From Candidatus Methylospira mobilis (lineage in GTDB: Bacteria > Pseudomonadota > Gammaproteobacteria > Methylococcales > Methylococcaceae): 64,000 bases of DNA. The position numbers and the translations under genes were made by a program. Each line of letters starts with the position of its first letter. The first letter of the stretch is position 1. The notes under the pieces were generated by a model that saw only the letters and a list, made by a program, of their open reading frames with translations, searched no databases and was not told the origin of the DNA. The stretch is from the NCBI RefSeq assembly GCF_009498235.1, contig NZ_CP044205.1:2357389-2421388 (forward strand). The letters are read 5' to 3'. This document shows positions 63,368 to 64,000 of the stretch, in pieces.

Positions 63368-64000
63368 TTATTTCAGACCGGCCAGAACGGTATTCACGAT
63401 CTGATCGCGATCCACCTTGAAGCCGATTTTGGCGGCATAGTCTTCGGTCCAATCATCAACCACGCGATACAGCGACGCTGTGATTTCTTCTTTACTGGTT
63501 GTGCCGGCAGGCAGCAACGCAAAGATTCCAACGAAGTCGCGCAAGGCGTTGACGGTCTGACCCAGCCACTTCGCGGTCCAATTGTTCAGAACCTTTTTGT
63601 TGTACGCGCCAAATTCGGCGTCTGCTACCAGCGTGGTGTAGAAGTAGTCCTGCACGTCCAGCTTGGTGATACCGTAATAGCTCTGTGCCTGATTTATGAA
63701 GAACGGTGTCAGGTTGTCGCCGAACTTCGGCGCTAGACGCAGAAAGAACTCGCGGCGCACGAACTGGCCGAACAGCGAATCGTAAACGGCGTGAACCGCA
63801 AACAGGCTTTCGTTCCAGTCGAACACATCCTGCCAGATGCCTTCAACAGCAAGGCGGGCGCTCTTGTAGATGTTGCCGGTGGTCCATTCCTTTTTCGGCA
63901 CGGCGGTAGACTCGTCAAATCCGGGAACGATTTTGGCGAGGAAACCGCGTTCCAGCTGGATCATTTGCGCCAGATCGACTTTATCGAAACCCCAGAAGGT
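63368..64000 (-). CDS. mmoY: sMMO hydroxylase beta subunit, cut by the window edge
   Basis: The C-terminal part (about 210 residues) is inside the window and the frame stays open to position 64000. Sequence such as TFWGFDKVDLAQMIQLERG and WQDVFDWNESLFAVHAVYD matches MmoY. It is structural in the hydroxylase and carries no metal centre. mmoX is expected beyond the window, together with the sigma54 promoter. Confidence 0.95.
   Translation of the reverse strand, partial: TFWGFDKVDLAQMIQLERGFLAKIVPGFDESTAVPKKEWTTGNIYKSARLAVEGIWQDVFDWNESLFAVHAVYDSLFGQFVRREFFLRLAPKFGDNLTPFFINQAQSYYGITKLDVQDYFYTTLVADAEFGAYNKKVLNNWTAKWLGQTVNALRDFVGIFALLPAGTTSKEEITASLYRVVDDWTEDYAAKIGFKVDRDQIVNTVLAGLK

Noticed and set aside
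58497..64000. sMMO genes as prophage cargo
   Set aside because: More than 20 kb of ordinary chromosomal genes and a clear prophage border at 36.55 kb separate them from the phage.

Overview
The window looks like chromosome of a gammaproteobacterial methanotroph (order Methylococcales; inferred). The right edge carries a soluble methane monooxygenase (sMMO) operon on the minus strand: mmoY (cut by the window edge), mmoB, mmoZ, mmoD, mmoC, a small unknown ORF and the GroEL-like mmoG. Ordinary housekeeping genes (gltA, proA, holA, lptE, leuS, ribE) lie beside it. No ribosomal RNA, complete tRNA or CRISPR array was found.

Positions 1 to about 36.55 kb are a prophage with a contractile tail. Its tail sheath, tail tube, hub, spike, PAAR tip, portal, tape-measure-like protein, gp25-, gp6- and gpI-like wedge genes and a tail-fibre cassette are all on the plus strand. 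Accessory genes interrupt the structural genes: a HicA/HicB-type pair, a truncated antirepressor copy, an XRE regulator with a clear promoter and operator, a lysis cassette with a secreted phospholipase D-like enzyme, and a dcm/vsr deletion scar. The largest accessory block (18.85-27.25 kb) lies between the tape-measure-like gene and the baseplate wedge genes. It holds a Panacea/PemK toxin-antitoxin pair, a full-length antirepressor, small envelope genes, a HigBA pair and an IS30-split TPR/LprI gene. Two degenerate copies of the 3' end of the tape-measure-like gene lie inside this block, which suggests serial cargo insertion at that spot. The prophage ends at a 3' fragment of tRNA-Pro(CGG), probably the displaced half of its attachment site.

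From 36.6 to 43.1 kb is a mobile-element scrapyard. It has an integrase fragment of a second element, IS3-family fragments in opposite orientation, and an IS91-family element with an overlapping tyrosine recombinase gene that appears to need a -1 frameshift. A Tat-exported nucleoside-deaminase-like protein, an OprB-type porin and a Tat-exported FAD oxidase lie around that IS91 element and may form an envelope pathway.

From 45.3 to 57 kb the window returns to core genes on the minus strand: a secreted small protein, gltA, then proA-holA-lptE-leuS as a tight cluster, and ribE. An MFS transporter, a ParA-like ATPase and a GNAT protein are mixed in. A complete IS5-family element (57,055-58,292, TTAA duplication) separates ribE from the end of the sMMO operon. 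All assignments come from reading the sequence and recalled family knowledge; no database search was run.
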